This document shows, one piece after another, positions 33,665 through 43,086 of a stretch of 64,000 bases of DNA. The notes beneath the pieces are model-generated. The model saw only the letters and a list, made by a program, of their open reading frames with translations, ran no database searches and was not told where the DNA came from. Numbering within the stretch: position 1 is the first letter of the stretch; every line of letters begins with the position of its first letter. The stretch is taken from NCBI RefSeq assembly GCF_050286925.1, contig NZ_JBFWFX010000006.1, forward strand, positions 1-64,000. The letters are read 5' to 3'. A program made the translations under genes and the position numbers. Origin of the DNA: Caloranaerobacter sp050286925. GTDB lineage: Bacteria > Bacillota > Clostridia > Tissierellales > Thermohalobacteraceae.

Positions 33665-34591
33665 TTATTCTAAAAATATTTCCACATTAGCATTTTCTCT
33701 TAACTCTTTTAACTTTTTATCATATTCCCTATTTTTCAACTCTTTTATTATATCATCTTTAACTTCATCAAATGAATATAATTTATCAATCTTATCCTCT
33801 ACTTTAATAATATGATAACCATACTGTGTTTTTACTATATCACTAATTTGTCCAGGTTCTAGAGAAAAAGCAGCCTTTTCAAATTCTGGTACCATCTGTC
33901 CCTTACCAAAATAACCTAAATCTCCACCATTTGCTGCTGAAGGACCTATTGATTTTTCTTTTGCCAATTCTGCAAAGTCTTTACCATTTTTCAATTGCTT
34001 AAGAATTTCTTTTGCCTCATCTTCTGTTTTAACCAATATATGTCTAGCTCTTACTCTATAGTCTCTAAATAAATCTATATTATCTTCATAATATTTTTTT
34101 GCCTCGTCAAGAGAAATATCTATATCTTTCAAAACTTCTTCTTTATATTTAGAAATCAGCATTTCCTTTTTTATTTCTTTTCTAAAATACTCTTCAGTTA
34201 TATTGCTCTGTTTTAAAAATTCCTTAAATTTTTCTTCGTTTTCAAAATAGTTAATATAATTTTTAATTTCTTCATCTACTTCCTCATCTGTTACTTCAAT
34301 ACCTAACTCTTCAGCTTTTTGAGATATTATTTGCTCAATAATTAACTTGTCTAAGAATTTTCTCATTGCTTCTTCTTCAAGCTGCTTCCATATTTCAGGT
34401 CCTACCTTGCTCTCAACAGCCTTTTTATAGACATTAAAGTCCTTTTCGAAATCTTCCTTATATATACTATCTCCATTAACTTTTGCTACAATTTCCCCTT
34501 TAGTCTCTTGACTTACACAGCCTGACAGTCCAAAAATAAGTACCGTTACTAACAAAATCCCAATAATTTTTACTCTTATTTTATTAATCAA
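33665..34591 (-). CDS. prsA: PrsA/PpiC-type peptidyl-prolyl isomerase lipoprotein
   Basis: 308 residues from a TTG at 34591, nine bases after GAGGAG; the ORF itself reaches 34648 but overlaps the end of mfd poorly. The N-terminus is a lipoprotein signal (basic INKIRVK, hydrophobic core, lipobox LSGC). SurA-type N-domain helices follow, then a parvulin domain (RVRARHILVKTEDEAKEIL; GDLGYFGKGQMVPEFEKAAF; TQYGYHIIKVED). Folds exported proteins on the outer face of the membrane. Start choice is moderately sure. Confidence 0.9.
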   Translation of the reverse strand: MINKIRVKIIGILLVTVLIFGLSGCVSQETKGEIVAKVNGDSIYKEDFEKDFNVYKKAVESKVGPEIWKQLEEEAMRKFLDKLIIEQIISQKAEELGIEVTDEEVDEEIKNYINYFENEEKFKEFLKQSNITEEYFRKEIKKEMLISKYKEEVLKDIDISLDEAKKYYEDNIDLFRDYRVRARHILVKTEDEAKEILKQLKNGKDFAELAKEKSIGPSAANGGDLGYFGKGQMVPEFEKAAFSLEPGQISDIVKTQYGYHIIKVEDKIDKLYSFDEVKDDIIKELKNREYDKKLKELRENANVEIFLE

Positions 34592-34650
34592 ATTTATCAA
34601 CTCCTCTGCTCTGCCTTCATGCACTCTTTCTATATAATTATACATCAATA

Positions 34651-37600
34651 TTATATATTAATTTCCCCTTCATGAAAACTACTAATTTTTTGAATAACTT
34701 GCTCAACTTCTTTTAATATACTTTCTTGTATTCTTTTCATTAGCTTATATTTTATATGAGGAGTTTTTGATATATCAAATGACATACGCCTTCCAAAACT
34801 ATTTAAAAGTTCATTAATAAGCTGTGGTGTAATAACATCAGGCTTAACAAATTCTATCTTAATGTAATTATCTATTTGAGTTAATGAACTTATTTTAGCT
34901 TTCTTACACATTGATTTTATTAATGATATTTTAAGCAAATTATCAACCTCTTTAGGTATGTCTCCAAATCTGTCTATTATCTCCTCCTGTACATCTGCTA
35001 AATCTTCCCTATTTTGAATTGATGATATTTTCTTATATATCTCTATTTTCTGTTCTTCATTAGCTATATAGTGGCTAGGTATATATCCATCTACATTCAA
35101 CTCTATAGTAGTTTCTATCTCTTCTTCCTTTATCTCGCCTTTAAGTTTCTTTATTGTTTCCTCTAAATATTTCACGTATAAGTCATAACCAATCGAAGCC
35201 ATGTGCCCATGCTGTTCGGGACCTAATAAGTTTCCAGCTCCTCGTATTTCTAAATCTCTCATAGCTATCTTAAAACCAGAACCAAACTCAGTAAACTCTT
35301 TTATCGCTTTTAAACGTTTCTCAGCAACCTCAGATAGTACTTTGTCTTTTTCATAAGTAAAGTATGCATATGCTATCCTATCACTTCTCCCTACTCTACC
35401 TCTTAACTGATAAAGCTGTGACAATCCCATTTTATCAGAATCATAAACTATTAAAGTATTTACATTAGATATGTCCAACCCCGTTTCAATAATAGTCGTA
35501 CATACTAATATATCATACTCTCTTTTTAGAAAATCTATCATAACCTTCTCAAGTTCTCTTTCACTCATTTGTCCATGTCCAACTGCTATCCTAGCTTCAG
35601 GCACCAATTTTTTTAATCTAGCTGCCATCTGCTGAATACCCTGTACTCTATTATATACAAAATAGACTTGGCCATCTCTATTTAACTCCTTAACTATTGC
35701 ATCCCTAATTATGTCATCATTATATTCCATAACGTATGTTTGTACTGGATATCTTTCTTCTGGCGGTTCATCTATAACACTCATATCTCTGATACCAACT
35801 AATGCCATATGGAGAGTTCTTGGTATTGGAGTTGCAGTTAACGTTAACACATCAATTGATTCCTTTAATTTCTTTAGAGTTTCTTTATGTTTAACACCAA
35901 ATCTTTGTTCCTCATCTATAATCAATAATCCTAAATCTTTAAATTTTACGTCACTTGATAGTAACCTATGTGTTCCGACTACAATATCTAAATTCCCACT
36001 TCTTAAATCTCTTAAAATTTTCTTCTGATGACTTGGCGTTCTAAACCTACTTAACATATCTACTTTAACAGGAAATTGACTAAATCTCTCTCTTATCGTA
36101 TTGTAATGCTGTTGAGCTAAAATAGTTGTAGGTACTAAAAATGCAACCTGTTTTCCATCCATAACAGCTTTAAATGCAGCCCTTAAAGCTACTTCTGTTT
36201 TTCCATATCCTACATCTCCGCATAACAATCTATCCATAGGTTTATCTTTTTCCATATCTCGTTTAATTTCTTCTATACATTTTAATTGATCACTAGTTTC
36301 CTCATAAGGGAATAAATCTTCAAATTGTTTTTGCCAAGGCTGATCCTTTGAAAAAGCAAATCCTTTAGTAGTCTGCCTTTTTGCATAAAGTTCAAGAAGC
36401 TCTTTAGCCATATTCTCAATTGCCTTCTTAGCTTTTTGTTTAGTCTTAATCCATTCTCCTGTTCCAAGTTTATTTACTTTAGGTTTTATAGAATCTGCTC
36501 CTATATATTTTTGTATTAAATCCATTTGATCTACAGGTACATATAATCTATCTTTACCAGAATACTTTATACTTAAATAATCTTTCTTTACTCCTTGAAC
36601 CTTTAATTGCTCTATACCTACATACACACCGATTCCATGCGTTTCATGTACAACATAATCTCCTGGCTTAAGGTCAGTAAATGAAGTTATCTTCTTAGTA
36701 TCTTTACTATATTTTTTAATTCTTTTCTTTTTAGATTTTCCATATATTTCTTTATCGCTAATTATTGTAAACTTCAAATCTGGATACTCGAATCCTCTAC
36801 TAATAGTTCCTGCTAAAACAAAAATTTGTCCAGATTTTATTTCTACATCGAAGGTTTTTATAAAGCTACATTCTATCCCATACTCTTTAAGCGTTTCAAC
36901 AAGCCTCTTCCCTCTATCTTCTACCCCTGAAAGTATTATTACCTTATATCCTCTATATTTCAAATCCTTAAGTTCATTAACTAAAAATTCTATCTTGTTA
37001 TGAAATGACTGCATACCTTTTGATACAATGTTGACTGTTTCTTTAATTTCAAAAATATTAGAAGTCTTTTTCAATCCCGTTGACACAATACAAGGCCTTT
37101 TATTTAATTTTTCTTTTAAATCATCGAAGCTGTGATAAATACCTTCTTGTTTAGGCAATACTTCTCCTCTTTCAAAAAAACTTAAAAATTTACTCCTAAA
37201 ACTCTTTAAATAAGTTTTCGCATTTTCTTCTATTCTCTGCGGTTCGTCTATAATCATTACTGCTGATTCAGCAAAATAATCTATTATGCTTTTATATTGA
37301 ACAGGGAAATATGGTATAAGAGGCTCTATATTATCAAAATTTAATCCTGAATTAACTAATTCAATATAATGTTTGAACTTTTCAGTAAGCTTTTCAACCA
37401 TTAATTGACTATCTTTTCCCTCATTCATCTTTTTTACAGTTTTTGTTAAATCATTTTCTATTTGCTTTACTACTTCTTCCCTATATTCATCTTCAAAGAT
37501 GATTTCTTTAGCAGGTCCTATTTTAACTTCTGAAATATTCTCAATTGACCTCTGTGTTTTTATGTCAAAAGTTCTCAACGAATCAATTTCATCATCAAAC

Positions 37601-38190
37601 AATTCTACTCTTACAGGATTTTCTAAAGTTATAGGATAAAAATCTACTATACCACCTCTTACACTAAACTGCCCTTTTCCTTCGATCATATCTACTCTTT
37701 CATAGCCTAATATATTTAAATTTTTTATTAGTCTTTCTAAATCAATTTTATCTCCATATCTCAAAACCGTTCTATATTTACTCAATATTTCTTTATTAAA
37801 AACTTTATCCATTATTGATTCAATAGAGGCTACAACAATTATAGGTTCCGATTCAATCAACCTATCTATAACCTTTAGTCTTTGATGTAGAATACCATGA
37901 CTATAAGCATCAATATTATAAAAAACAACTTCCCTTTGTGGAAATAGTTCTACACCTCTAGAAGAAAATAGCTTTAAATCTTCAACAATTTTTTTAGCTC
38001 TAAGTTCGTTATAAGTAACTATAAGAACTTGTCTACCGGTATGCTGATTTAGTCCATAACAAATATGTGCTAAACTTTCTTCTGATAAACCATATAAAGA
38101 TACAGGATATCTTTTATTATTTATAGCTTCTATTAATTTGTTATATTGATTTGAATTTCTAAGCGAGTCAATAAAAACATTCAAGAACAA
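34651..38190 (-). CDS. mfd: Transcription-repair coupling factor Mfd
   Basis: Removes RNA polymerase stalled at DNA damage and recruits UvrA. 1179 residues, full length. UvrB-like N-terminal domains (LFPQREVVFYNIDAYSHG; IEGKGQFSVRGGIVDFYPI), the polymerase-interacting domain (LKPGDYVVHETHGIGVYVGI), translocase motifs (GDVGYGKTEVALRAAF; DEEQRFGVKHKE; LTATPIPRTLHMAL; LRGRVGRSDR) and the C-terminal autoinhibitory domain are in order. TTG start after AAAGGAG. Same context as B. subtilis (spoVC/pth-mfd-spoVT). Confidence 0.98.
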   Translation of the reverse strand: MFLNVFIDSLRNSNQYNKLIEAINNKRYPVSLYGLSEESLAHICYGLNQHTGRQVLIVTYNELRAKKIVEDLKLFSSRGVELFPQREVVFYNIDAYSHGILHQRLKVIDRLIESEPIIVVASIESIMDKVFNKEILSKYRTVLRYGDKIDLERLIKNLNILGYERVDMIEGKGQFSVRGGIVDFYPITLENPVRVELFDDEIDSLRTFDIKTQRSIENISEVKIGPAKEIIFEDEYREEVVKQIENDLTKTVKKMNEGKDSQLMVEKLTEKFKHYIELVNSGLNFDNIEPLIPYFPVQYKSIIDYFAESAVMIIDEPQRIEENAKTYLKSFRSKFLSFFERGEVLPKQEGIYHSFDDLKEKLNKRPCIVSTGLKKTSNIFEIKETVNIVSKGMQSFHNKIEFLVNELKDLKYRGYKVIILSGVEDRGKRLVETLKEYGIECSFIKTFDVEIKSGQIFVLAGTISRGFEYPDLKFTIISDKEIYGKSKKKRIKKYSKDTKKITSFTDLKPGDYVVHETHGIGVYVGIEQLKVQGVKKDYLSIKYSGKDRLYVPVDQMDLIQKYIGADSIKPKVNKLGTGEWIKTKQKAKKAIENMAKELLELYAKRQTTKGFAFSKDQPWQKQFEDLFPYEETSDQLKCIEEIKRDMEKDKPMDRLLCGDVGYGKTEVALRAAFKAVMDGKQVAFLVPTTILAQQHYNTIRERFSQFPVKVDMLSRFRTPSHQKKILRDLRSGNLDIVVGTHRLLSSDVKFKDLGLLIIDEEQRFGVKHKETLKKLKESIDVLTLTATPIPRTLHMALVGIRDMSVIDEPPEERYPVQTYVMEYNDDIIRDAIVKELNRDGQVYFVYNRVQGIQQMAARLKKLVPEARIAVGHGQMSERELEKVMIDFLKREYDILVCTTIIETGLDISNVNTLIVYDSDKMGLSQLYQLRGRVGRSDRIAYAYFTYEKDKVLSEVAEKRLKAIKEFTEFGSGFKIAMRDLEIRGAGNLLGPEQHGHMASIGYDLYVKYLEETIKKLKGEIKEEEIETTIELNVDGYIPSHYIANEEQKIEIYKKISSIQNREDLADVQEEIIDRFGDIPKEVDNLLKISLIKSMCKKAKISSLTQIDNYIKIEFVKPDVITPQLINELLNSFGRRMSFDISKTPHIKYKLMKRIQESILKEVEQVIQKISSFHEGEINI

Positions 38191-38219
38191 GGAAATCAGC
38201 TCCTTTTCAGCAGCAACTT

Positions 38220-38243
38220 TAGCCCAGGCAAAAACCTGGGCTA
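38220..38243. other. hairpin between pth and mfd
   Basis: AGCCCAGG (38221-38228) and CCTGGGCT (38235-38242), a perfect 8-base stem. Neither strand has a following T run, so it is not a standard terminator. It would lie in the 5' part of any mfd transcript coming from pth. Confidence 0.5.
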
Positions 38244-38293
38244 TGGTTTGACATTTATCAATTTTTACATTTTACTAATATTTTATTCATATA

Positions 38294-38854
38294 CTAACCA
38301 TTATATTCATTCATAGCTTTATTTAACCCTTGAAAAATAATCGTTTCTACAGCCAAAGCTGCCCTCTCTACCGTAGAATCAATCACTTCTCTTTCATCTT
38401 TGGTAAATTTACTTAACACAAAGTCGGCTAAATCCATACCTTCTTTAGGTTTCCCTACTCCTATTCTTATCCTTGGAAAATTTTCACTTCGTAAGTGATA
38501 TATTATTGATTTCATTCCATTATGACTTCCAGCACTACCTTTTGGCCTTATTCTTAACGAACCAAACTTTATATCAATATCATCATATATAACAATAATA
38601 TTTTCAATCGGCATTTTGTAATAATTATATATATCTAAAACACATTCTCCACTTCTATTCATATACGTCTGAGGCTTTACTAATATGACCTTTTCATTAT
38701 TTATAAATGTTTCCCCATACACCGCTTTATGTTTTATTTTATTTAATTCCACATTATTTCTTACTGCTAAGCAATCAATTGTGTCAAATCCTACATTATG
38801 TCTAGTACCATCATATGCTCTACCTGGATTTCCTAGTCCAATTACTGCATACAA
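38294..38854 (-). CDS. pth: Peptidyl-tRNA hydrolase
   Basis: Releases tRNA from peptidyl-tRNA that has dropped off ribosomes. 186 residues from the TTG at 38854, 9 bases after GGGAG, which gives the family start MYAVIGLGNPG. Catalytic His in GTRHNVGF, then QTYMNRSGE and the conserved DDIDIKFGSLRIRPKGSAGSHNG. Called spoVC in B. subtilis. Directly downstream of prs and glmU. Confidence 0.97.
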   Translation of the reverse strand: MYAVIGLGNPGRAYDGTRHNVGFDTIDCLAVRNNVELNKIKHKAVYGETFINNEKVILVKPQTYMNRSGECVLDIYNYYKMPIENIIVIYDDIDIKFGSLRIRPKGSAGSHNGMKSIIYHLRSENFPRIRIGVGKPKEGMDLADFVLSKFTKDEREVIDSTVERAALAVETIIFQGLNKAMNEYNG

Positions 38855-38896
38855 ATGAATCAACTCCCTGCATTAACCTTGCAAGCCAGAATTTGA

Positions 38897-39844
38897 TTAA
38901 TCAAACAATCTGCTTACAGATTCATTTGAATAGATCCTTCTAATAGCTTCAGCAAATAATGGAGCAACTGAAACAACTTCAATCTTATCAATCTGTTTGT
39001 CTTCAGTAAGAGGAATAGTATCTGTTACTACTAATTTTTCAATTACTGAATCCTTTAATCTGTCAATAGCTGGTCCAGAAAGAACTGGATGTGTGCAGCA
39101 AGCATATACTTTCTTTGCCCCAAAATCCTTTAATACTTTAGCAGCTTTTGTTAATGAACCTGCAGTATCAACTATATCATCAACTAAAATTACATTCTTA
39201 TCTTCTATATCGCCTATAACATTCATTACTTCTGACACATTAGCTTTAGGTCTTCTCTTTTCAATTATAGCAATTGGCAAATCTAATAAACTTGCAAAAT
39301 TTCTAGCTCTTTTAACTCCTCCAATATCAGGTGATACTACTACTGTTTCTTTATCTATTATATTTTTAAAATAATTCGCTAATATAGGTACACCTGTTAA
39401 ATGGTCTACTGGTATATCAAAATACCCTTGAATTTGTCCTGCATGTAAATCCATACTCACTACTCTGTCTGCCCCTGCTGTTGTTAATATGTCAGCTACA
39501 AGCTTTGCTGTAATTGGTTCCCTTGCTTTAGTTTTTCTATCTTGTCTAGCATATCCGTAATATGGAATTACAGCATTTATCCTACCAGCTGAAGCCCTTT
39601 TTAAAGCATCAATAAGGATAAGTAGTTCCATTAAATTTTCATTGATCGGAGGACAAGTAGGCTGGATAACAAATACATCTGCACCTCTTACAGAATCCGA
39701 AATGTGAACAGAAATCTCTCCGTCACTAAATCTTCCTACTTGACTTTCTCCTAACTCAATATTTAGCTCATCACAAATCTTTTTGGCAAAATACTTGTTA
39801 GCATTACCAGTAAAAATTTTAATTTCTCTTCCTCCTATATTCAT
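38897..39844 (-). CDS. prs: Ribose-phosphate pyrophosphokinase
   Basis: Makes PRPP from ribose 5-phosphate and ATP. 315 residues, class I. The ATP/Mg site has DLHAGQIQGYFDIPVDHL, the flexible loop KRRPK, and the PRPP loop VILVDDIVDTAGSLTKAA. PRPP feeds Hpt and the PurR effector site, both encoded in this window, and NadC at the right edge. Confidence 0.98.
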   Translation of the reverse strand: MNIGGREIKIFTGNANKYFAKKICDELNIELGESQVGRFSDGEISVHISDSVRGADVFVIQPTCPPINENLMELLILIDALKRASAGRINAVIPYYGYARQDRKTKAREPITAKLVADILTTAGADRVVSMDLHAGQIQGYFDIPVDHLTGVPILANYFKNIIDKETVVVSPDIGGVKRARNFASLLDLPIAIIEKRRPKANVSEVMNVIGDIEDKNVILVDDIVDTAGSLTKAAKVLKDFGAKKVYACCTHPVLSGPAIDRLKDSVIEKLVVTDTIPLTEDKQIDKIEVVSVAPLFAEAIRRIYSNESVSRLFD

Positions 39845-39865
39845 AAAAAAACTCCTCCTATGTTT

Positions 39866-41251
39866 TTATTCTTTATTTTTATTAAACTTTTTTTCAATCC
39901 AACCCTCTTTATTTACCTGCCTTGCCCTTGCTATAGATAGAGTTCCTTTACCGACTTCCTCTGTTATTGTAGAGCCTGCTGCTACATAACCTTTTTCTCT
40001 AACTATCACAGGGGCAATTAAATTAGAATTACTTCCAATAAAAGCATTGTCCTCAACAATTGTTCTATGCTTGTTTACACCATCATAATTTACAAAAACT
40101 ACACCACAACCAATGTTTACATTTTTACCTACTTCTGCATCACCAATATATGCTAAGTGTGAAGCCTTAGAATTGTCTCCAATTACAGAATTTTTTACTT
40201 CAACAAAATCTCCTATTTTAACTGACTTACCTATTTTACTATTAGGTCTTAAATATGCATATGGTCCTATTGTTGTATTCTCGTCAACTTCGCTATCAAT
40301 TATAGTTGATGTCTGCACCACTACTTTATTGCCAATATTACTGTTAATTATTCTTGAATTGCTTCCTATTATACAATCCTCTCCTATTTTTGTCTTACCT
40401 TCTAAAAAAACTCCTGGATATATAATAGTATCTCTACCTATTTCAACATCCTTACCTATATATGTATTATCAGGATCTATTATCGTAACCCCTGATAACA
40501 TCAATTTCTCATTAATCCTTCTTCTCATTATCTTATTAGCTTCAGCTAATTGTACCCTAGAATTGACACCGAATATTTCTGTATTGTCGTTTAGTTTATA
40601 TCCACCTACTTTTAAGCCTTTCTCATTTAATATCTTAATTGAATCGGTTATATAATACTCATTTTGAGCATTATTATTGTTAAGATTACGCAAAGCCATT
40701 TTTAAATACTTGCCATCAAAACAATATATTCCTGAATTAATTTCCTTTATTCTCTTTTGTTCTATAGTAGCATCTTTTTCCTCTACAATTCCTACTATAT
40801 TCCCTTTATCATCTCTAATTATTCTACCATACCCTGTTGGGTTATCAAACTCAGCAGTTAAAACAGTAGCATTGTTGCCACATTCTTTATGATAATTTAT
40901 TAAGTCAGTAATCGTTTTACTAGTAATCAAAGGGGTATCTCCATAAAGGATTATAACATAATTATCATCTTTTATTAAATCTTCAGCCTGCATTACTGCA
41001 AAACCAGTTCCATATGGCACTTTTTCGCCAATAGGTTGGTCTACAAAAACTACTCCCTCTTCCTTTAACATGTCCTTCACTTTTTCTTTCCCATGTCCTA
41101 CAATAACTATATTTTCATTTATCCCCGCACCTTTACTAGCTTCAATTACATGACTTAACATCGGCTTCCCACACACTTGATGTAATACTTTAGGTATTTT
41201 TGATTTCATTCTAGTGCCTTCACCTGCTGCCAAAATAATTGATGTAATCAC
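39866..41251 (-). CDS. glmU: Bifunctional UDP-GlcNAc pyrophosphorylase / GlcN-1-P acetyltransferase
   Basis: The last two steps of UDP-GlcNAc synthesis for peptidoglycan. 461 residues from the GTG at 41251, six bases after AGAGGGTG. The N-terminal uridyltransferase has LAAGEGTRMKSKIPKVLHQVCGKPM; the C-terminal left-handed beta-helix has repeated I-G-x-x hexapeptides (IGKDVEIGRDTIIYPG) and the acetyltransferase site HLAYIGDAEVGKNVNIGCG. Standard glmU-prs-pth order. Confidence 0.97.
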   Translation of the reverse strand: MITSIILAAGEGTRMKSKIPKVLHQVCGKPMLSHVIEASKGAGINENIVIVGHGKEKVKDMLKEEGVVFVDQPIGEKVPYGTGFAVMQAEDLIKDDNYVIILYGDTPLITSKTITDLINYHKECGNNATVLTAEFDNPTGYGRIIRDDKGNIVGIVEEKDATIEQKRIKEINSGIYCFDGKYLKMALRNLNNNNAQNEYYITDSIKILNEKGLKVGGYKLNDNTEIFGVNSRVQLAEANKIMRRRINEKLMLSGVTIIDPDNTYIGKDVEIGRDTIIYPGVFLEGKTKIGEDCIIGSNSRIINSNIGNKVVVQTSTIIDSEVDENTTIGPYAYLRPNSKIGKSVKIGDFVEVKNSVIGDNSKASHLAYIGDAEVGKNVNIGCGVVFVNYDGVNKHRTIVEDNAFIGSNSNLIAPVIVREKGYVAAGSTITEEVGKGTLSIARARQVNKEGWIEKKFNKNKE

Positions 41252-41433
41252 TTCAAACACCCTCTCTAATACTATTTAAATAAAATCTATCTTCATTATA
41301 AAATAATAATAAAACAAATTCTGTTTTATTTTAATAAGATTAATAAATACATACAAACAATCTATACAATTCAACAAAAAAAATATGTATCCTTTAAAAT
41401 ACTATTAAGTTTTTGTCAAAAAAATAATAGAGC

Positions 41434-41528
41434 AAGATGCTGGCTTAGCGTCCTGCTAAGCCTACGGATTTTCTCAAAAATTTTCACCTAGTTTTTTTAA
41501 CTAAATTCTCTCAAGCATTCACTTTTAT
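41434..41528. repeat. half copy of the palindromic element, copy C (inverted)
   Basis: Read on the minus strand this matches the left arm and first central hairpin of copies A and B, ending near GCATCTTGC where the full copies continue CCTACAAGACAGG. The central stem is GGCTTAGC / GCTAAGCC (41442-41462). It is inverted relative to copies A and B, and the second half is gone. It lies in the otherwise gene-free glmU-spoVG gap, next to the motif ATATGGATTATAAAA (about 41534-41548), which belongs to the other repeat family. Confidence 0.78.
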
Positions 41529-41550
41529 AATCTCATATGGATTATAAAAG

Positions 41551-41570
41551 AGAGGGTATTGACCCCCTCT
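41551..41570 (-). terminator. spoVG terminator
   Basis: AGAGGG (41551-41556) and CCCTCT (41565-41570) form the stem. On the minus strand it is followed by CTTTTATAATCC. It lies a few bases past the spoVG stop. Confidence 0.7.
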
Positions 41571-41573
41571 TGT

Positions 41574-41846
41574 CTACTCTCCCATATTTTCTTTCAATGC
41601 TTTCTCGTATTCTGCTAAAACAGATTCTTGAATTTTACTTCTTGTTCCTGAATTAATAGGATGAGCTATATCTCTAAACTCTCCATCTGGCATTTTTCTA
41701 CTTGGCATTGCTATAAAAAGACCGTTATTTCCTTCTATAATCTTTATATCGTGCACTACGAACTCGTCATCAAATGTAACTGATACAATAGCCTTCATCC
41801 TACCTTCATCGCTTAGCTTTCTAATTCTTACATCAGTAACTTTCAT
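41574..41846 (-). CDS. spoVG: Septation / RNA-binding regulator SpoVG
   Basis: 90 residues, highly conserved: MKVTDVRIRKLSDEGRMKAI, then VTFDDEFVVHDIKIIEGNNGLFIAMPSRK and RDIAHPINSGTRSKIQ. It affects septation in sporulating cells and binds nucleic acid. Its promoter matches sigma-H, the known Bacillus control. GGAAGGTGG ribosome site. Confidence 0.98.
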   Translation of the reverse strand: MKVTDVRIRKLSDEGRMKAIVSVTFDDEFVVHDIKIIEGNNGLFIAMPSRKMPDGEFRDIAHPINSGTRSKIQESVLAEYEKALKENMGE

Positions 41847-41890
41847 AACTTCACCACCTTCCCCCGTAGCTGTTCAATATATAAATTAGT

Positions 41891-41917
41891 ATTCTCTTAA
41901 TTTTGACAAATTCCTTC
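41891..41917 (-). promoter_or_regulatory. sigma-H promoter of spoVG
   Basis: Minus strand: GAAGGAATT (41917-41909), 11 bases, AGAGAAT (41897-41891). Both fit the sigma-H consensus RnAGGAwWW-11/12-RnnGAAT perfectly. B. subtilis spoVG is the textbook sigma-H promoter. Confidence 0.85.
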
Positions 41918-41932
41918 TACTTTTAGAACAAT

Positions 41933-42763
41933 TTAATCAATATTATTCAATAGCTTTCTATTAGGTTCAACAATAATCTCCTTTGCTTCTTCATCAATCT
42001 TTTTTAATATCAATAATGGTAAGTAATTATCTATTAATTTTTGTTCTGGCAACTCTGTCGCAATAAATACACCTGTTCCTACTACTTCAGCTTTAAATTC
42101 TTTCATCATATCACAAATTCCCTTTGCAGTACCCCCAGCTTTCATAAAATCATCTATCACTAAAACTCTATCGCCCGCTTTTACAGCTTTTCGTGATAGA
42201 GACATAGTCTGAATTTTTTTTGTTGAACCAGTCACATAATTTATGTTTACTGTAGCTCCTTCTGTAACTTTTATATTTCTTCGTATTATTACTAATGGTA
42301 CATCTAATGCTTGAGCTGTCATTAAAGCTATCGGTATACCTTTAGTTTCAACAGTAACAACATAATCTATATTTTCACTAACAAATTTATGTGCAAATAT
42401 CTTACCTGCCATGCCAACAATTGATGGATTATATAATAAATCGGTCATGTATATAAATCCGCCAGGAATTATTCTTTCTTTTTCAGTTAATGCAGATGAC
42501 ACATTACTCAAAAAATCACTTATCATTTGTTCAGTAATCTGAGGTATATATTTCACCCCACCAGATGCACCAGGAATAGTTTCAATTTTCCCTAATTGAA
42601 GTTTTTCTAACATTCCCTTAATTATTACTATATCTTCACTAATCGTAGATTTTGCTGCATTCAATTTATCTGTAAAATAATTATAAGTAAAAATATGATT
42701 AGGCCTATCACTTAATATTTTCATTATAGCTCCTATTCTTTCGTTCCTCTTAAGCTTAATCAC
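41933..42763 (-). CDS. purR: Pur operon repressor PurR
   Basis: Represses purine genes until PRPP rises. 276 residues: winged HTH (about 1-72, IGAIMKILSDRPNHIFTYNYFTDKL) and a phosphoribosyltransferase-like effector domain with the PRPP motif VLVIDDFMKAGGTA. GTG start after AGGAGG. Adjacent to spoVG as in B. subtilis. A partly symmetrical pair ACGAATA ... TATTCGT lies just upstream (42780-42816). Confidence 0.97.
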   Translation of the reverse strand: MIKLKRNERIGAIMKILSDRPNHIFTYNYFTDKLNAAKSTISEDIVIIKGMLEKLQLGKIETIPGASGGVKYIPQITEQMISDFLSNVSSALTEKERIIPGGFIYMTDLLYNPSIVGMAGKIFAHKFVSENIDYVVTVETKGIPIALMTAQALDVPLVIIRRNIKVTEGATVNINYVTGSTKKIQTMSLSRKAVKAGDRVLVIDDFMKAGGTAKGICDMMKEFKAEVVGTGVFIATELPEQKLIDNYLPLLILKKIDEEAKEIIVEPNRKLLNNID

Positions 42764-42931
42764 TTAAATCCTCCTAAACACGAATATTTTATCTTATTAA
42801 ATATAATTTTATTCGTAAAATATAAATAAATCAATACTTTGTTAGAATTATTTTTAAGGTATATAATTTCCTATGAATTCCTTATATGATATAATTTACT
42901 CAGTAACAATCTTTTATTCTAAGAAGAGCAG

Positions 42932-43030
42932 AATCTTCAATTTAAATAAATTTCAGAAATTATATTATTAAATTGTCTATAATATTTTAATAATATAATT
43001 TAATAATATAATTTCCTATGGATTATAAAA
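42932..43030. repeat. A/T-rich inverted-repeat element, copy 2, in the purR-murC gap
   Basis: GAAATTATATTATTAAATT (42956-42974) is the exact reverse complement of 42997-43015, a 19-bp stem with a 22-base loop. Outside it are ATCTTCAATTTAAATAAATT (42932-42951) and ATAATTTCCTATGGATTATA (43010-43029), both shared with the gap before the mutase operon (18521-18540 and 18688-18707). It sits in the murC leader region. The rest of the 320-base purR-murC gap shows no gene. Confidence 0.7.
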
Positions 43031-43086
43031 TAATATTGAAAGTATTGGAAATAATATTATTACTGTATTATCTGGGAGGTAGTTTT

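Noticed and set aside
38220..38243. Standard rho-independent terminator of pth
   Set aside because: The stem is good but neither strand has a following T run; listed only as a hairpin.
40113..40655. Long plus-strand ORF opposite glmU
   Set aside because: It is the antisense shadow of the repeated hexapeptide part of glmU, has no ribosome site and resembles no protein family.
43018..43086. N-terminal extension of murC beginning at 43018
   Set aside because: The 23 extra codons lie in the A/T-rich repeat, have no ribosome site, and the conserved MurC start follows GGGAGGT at 43087.
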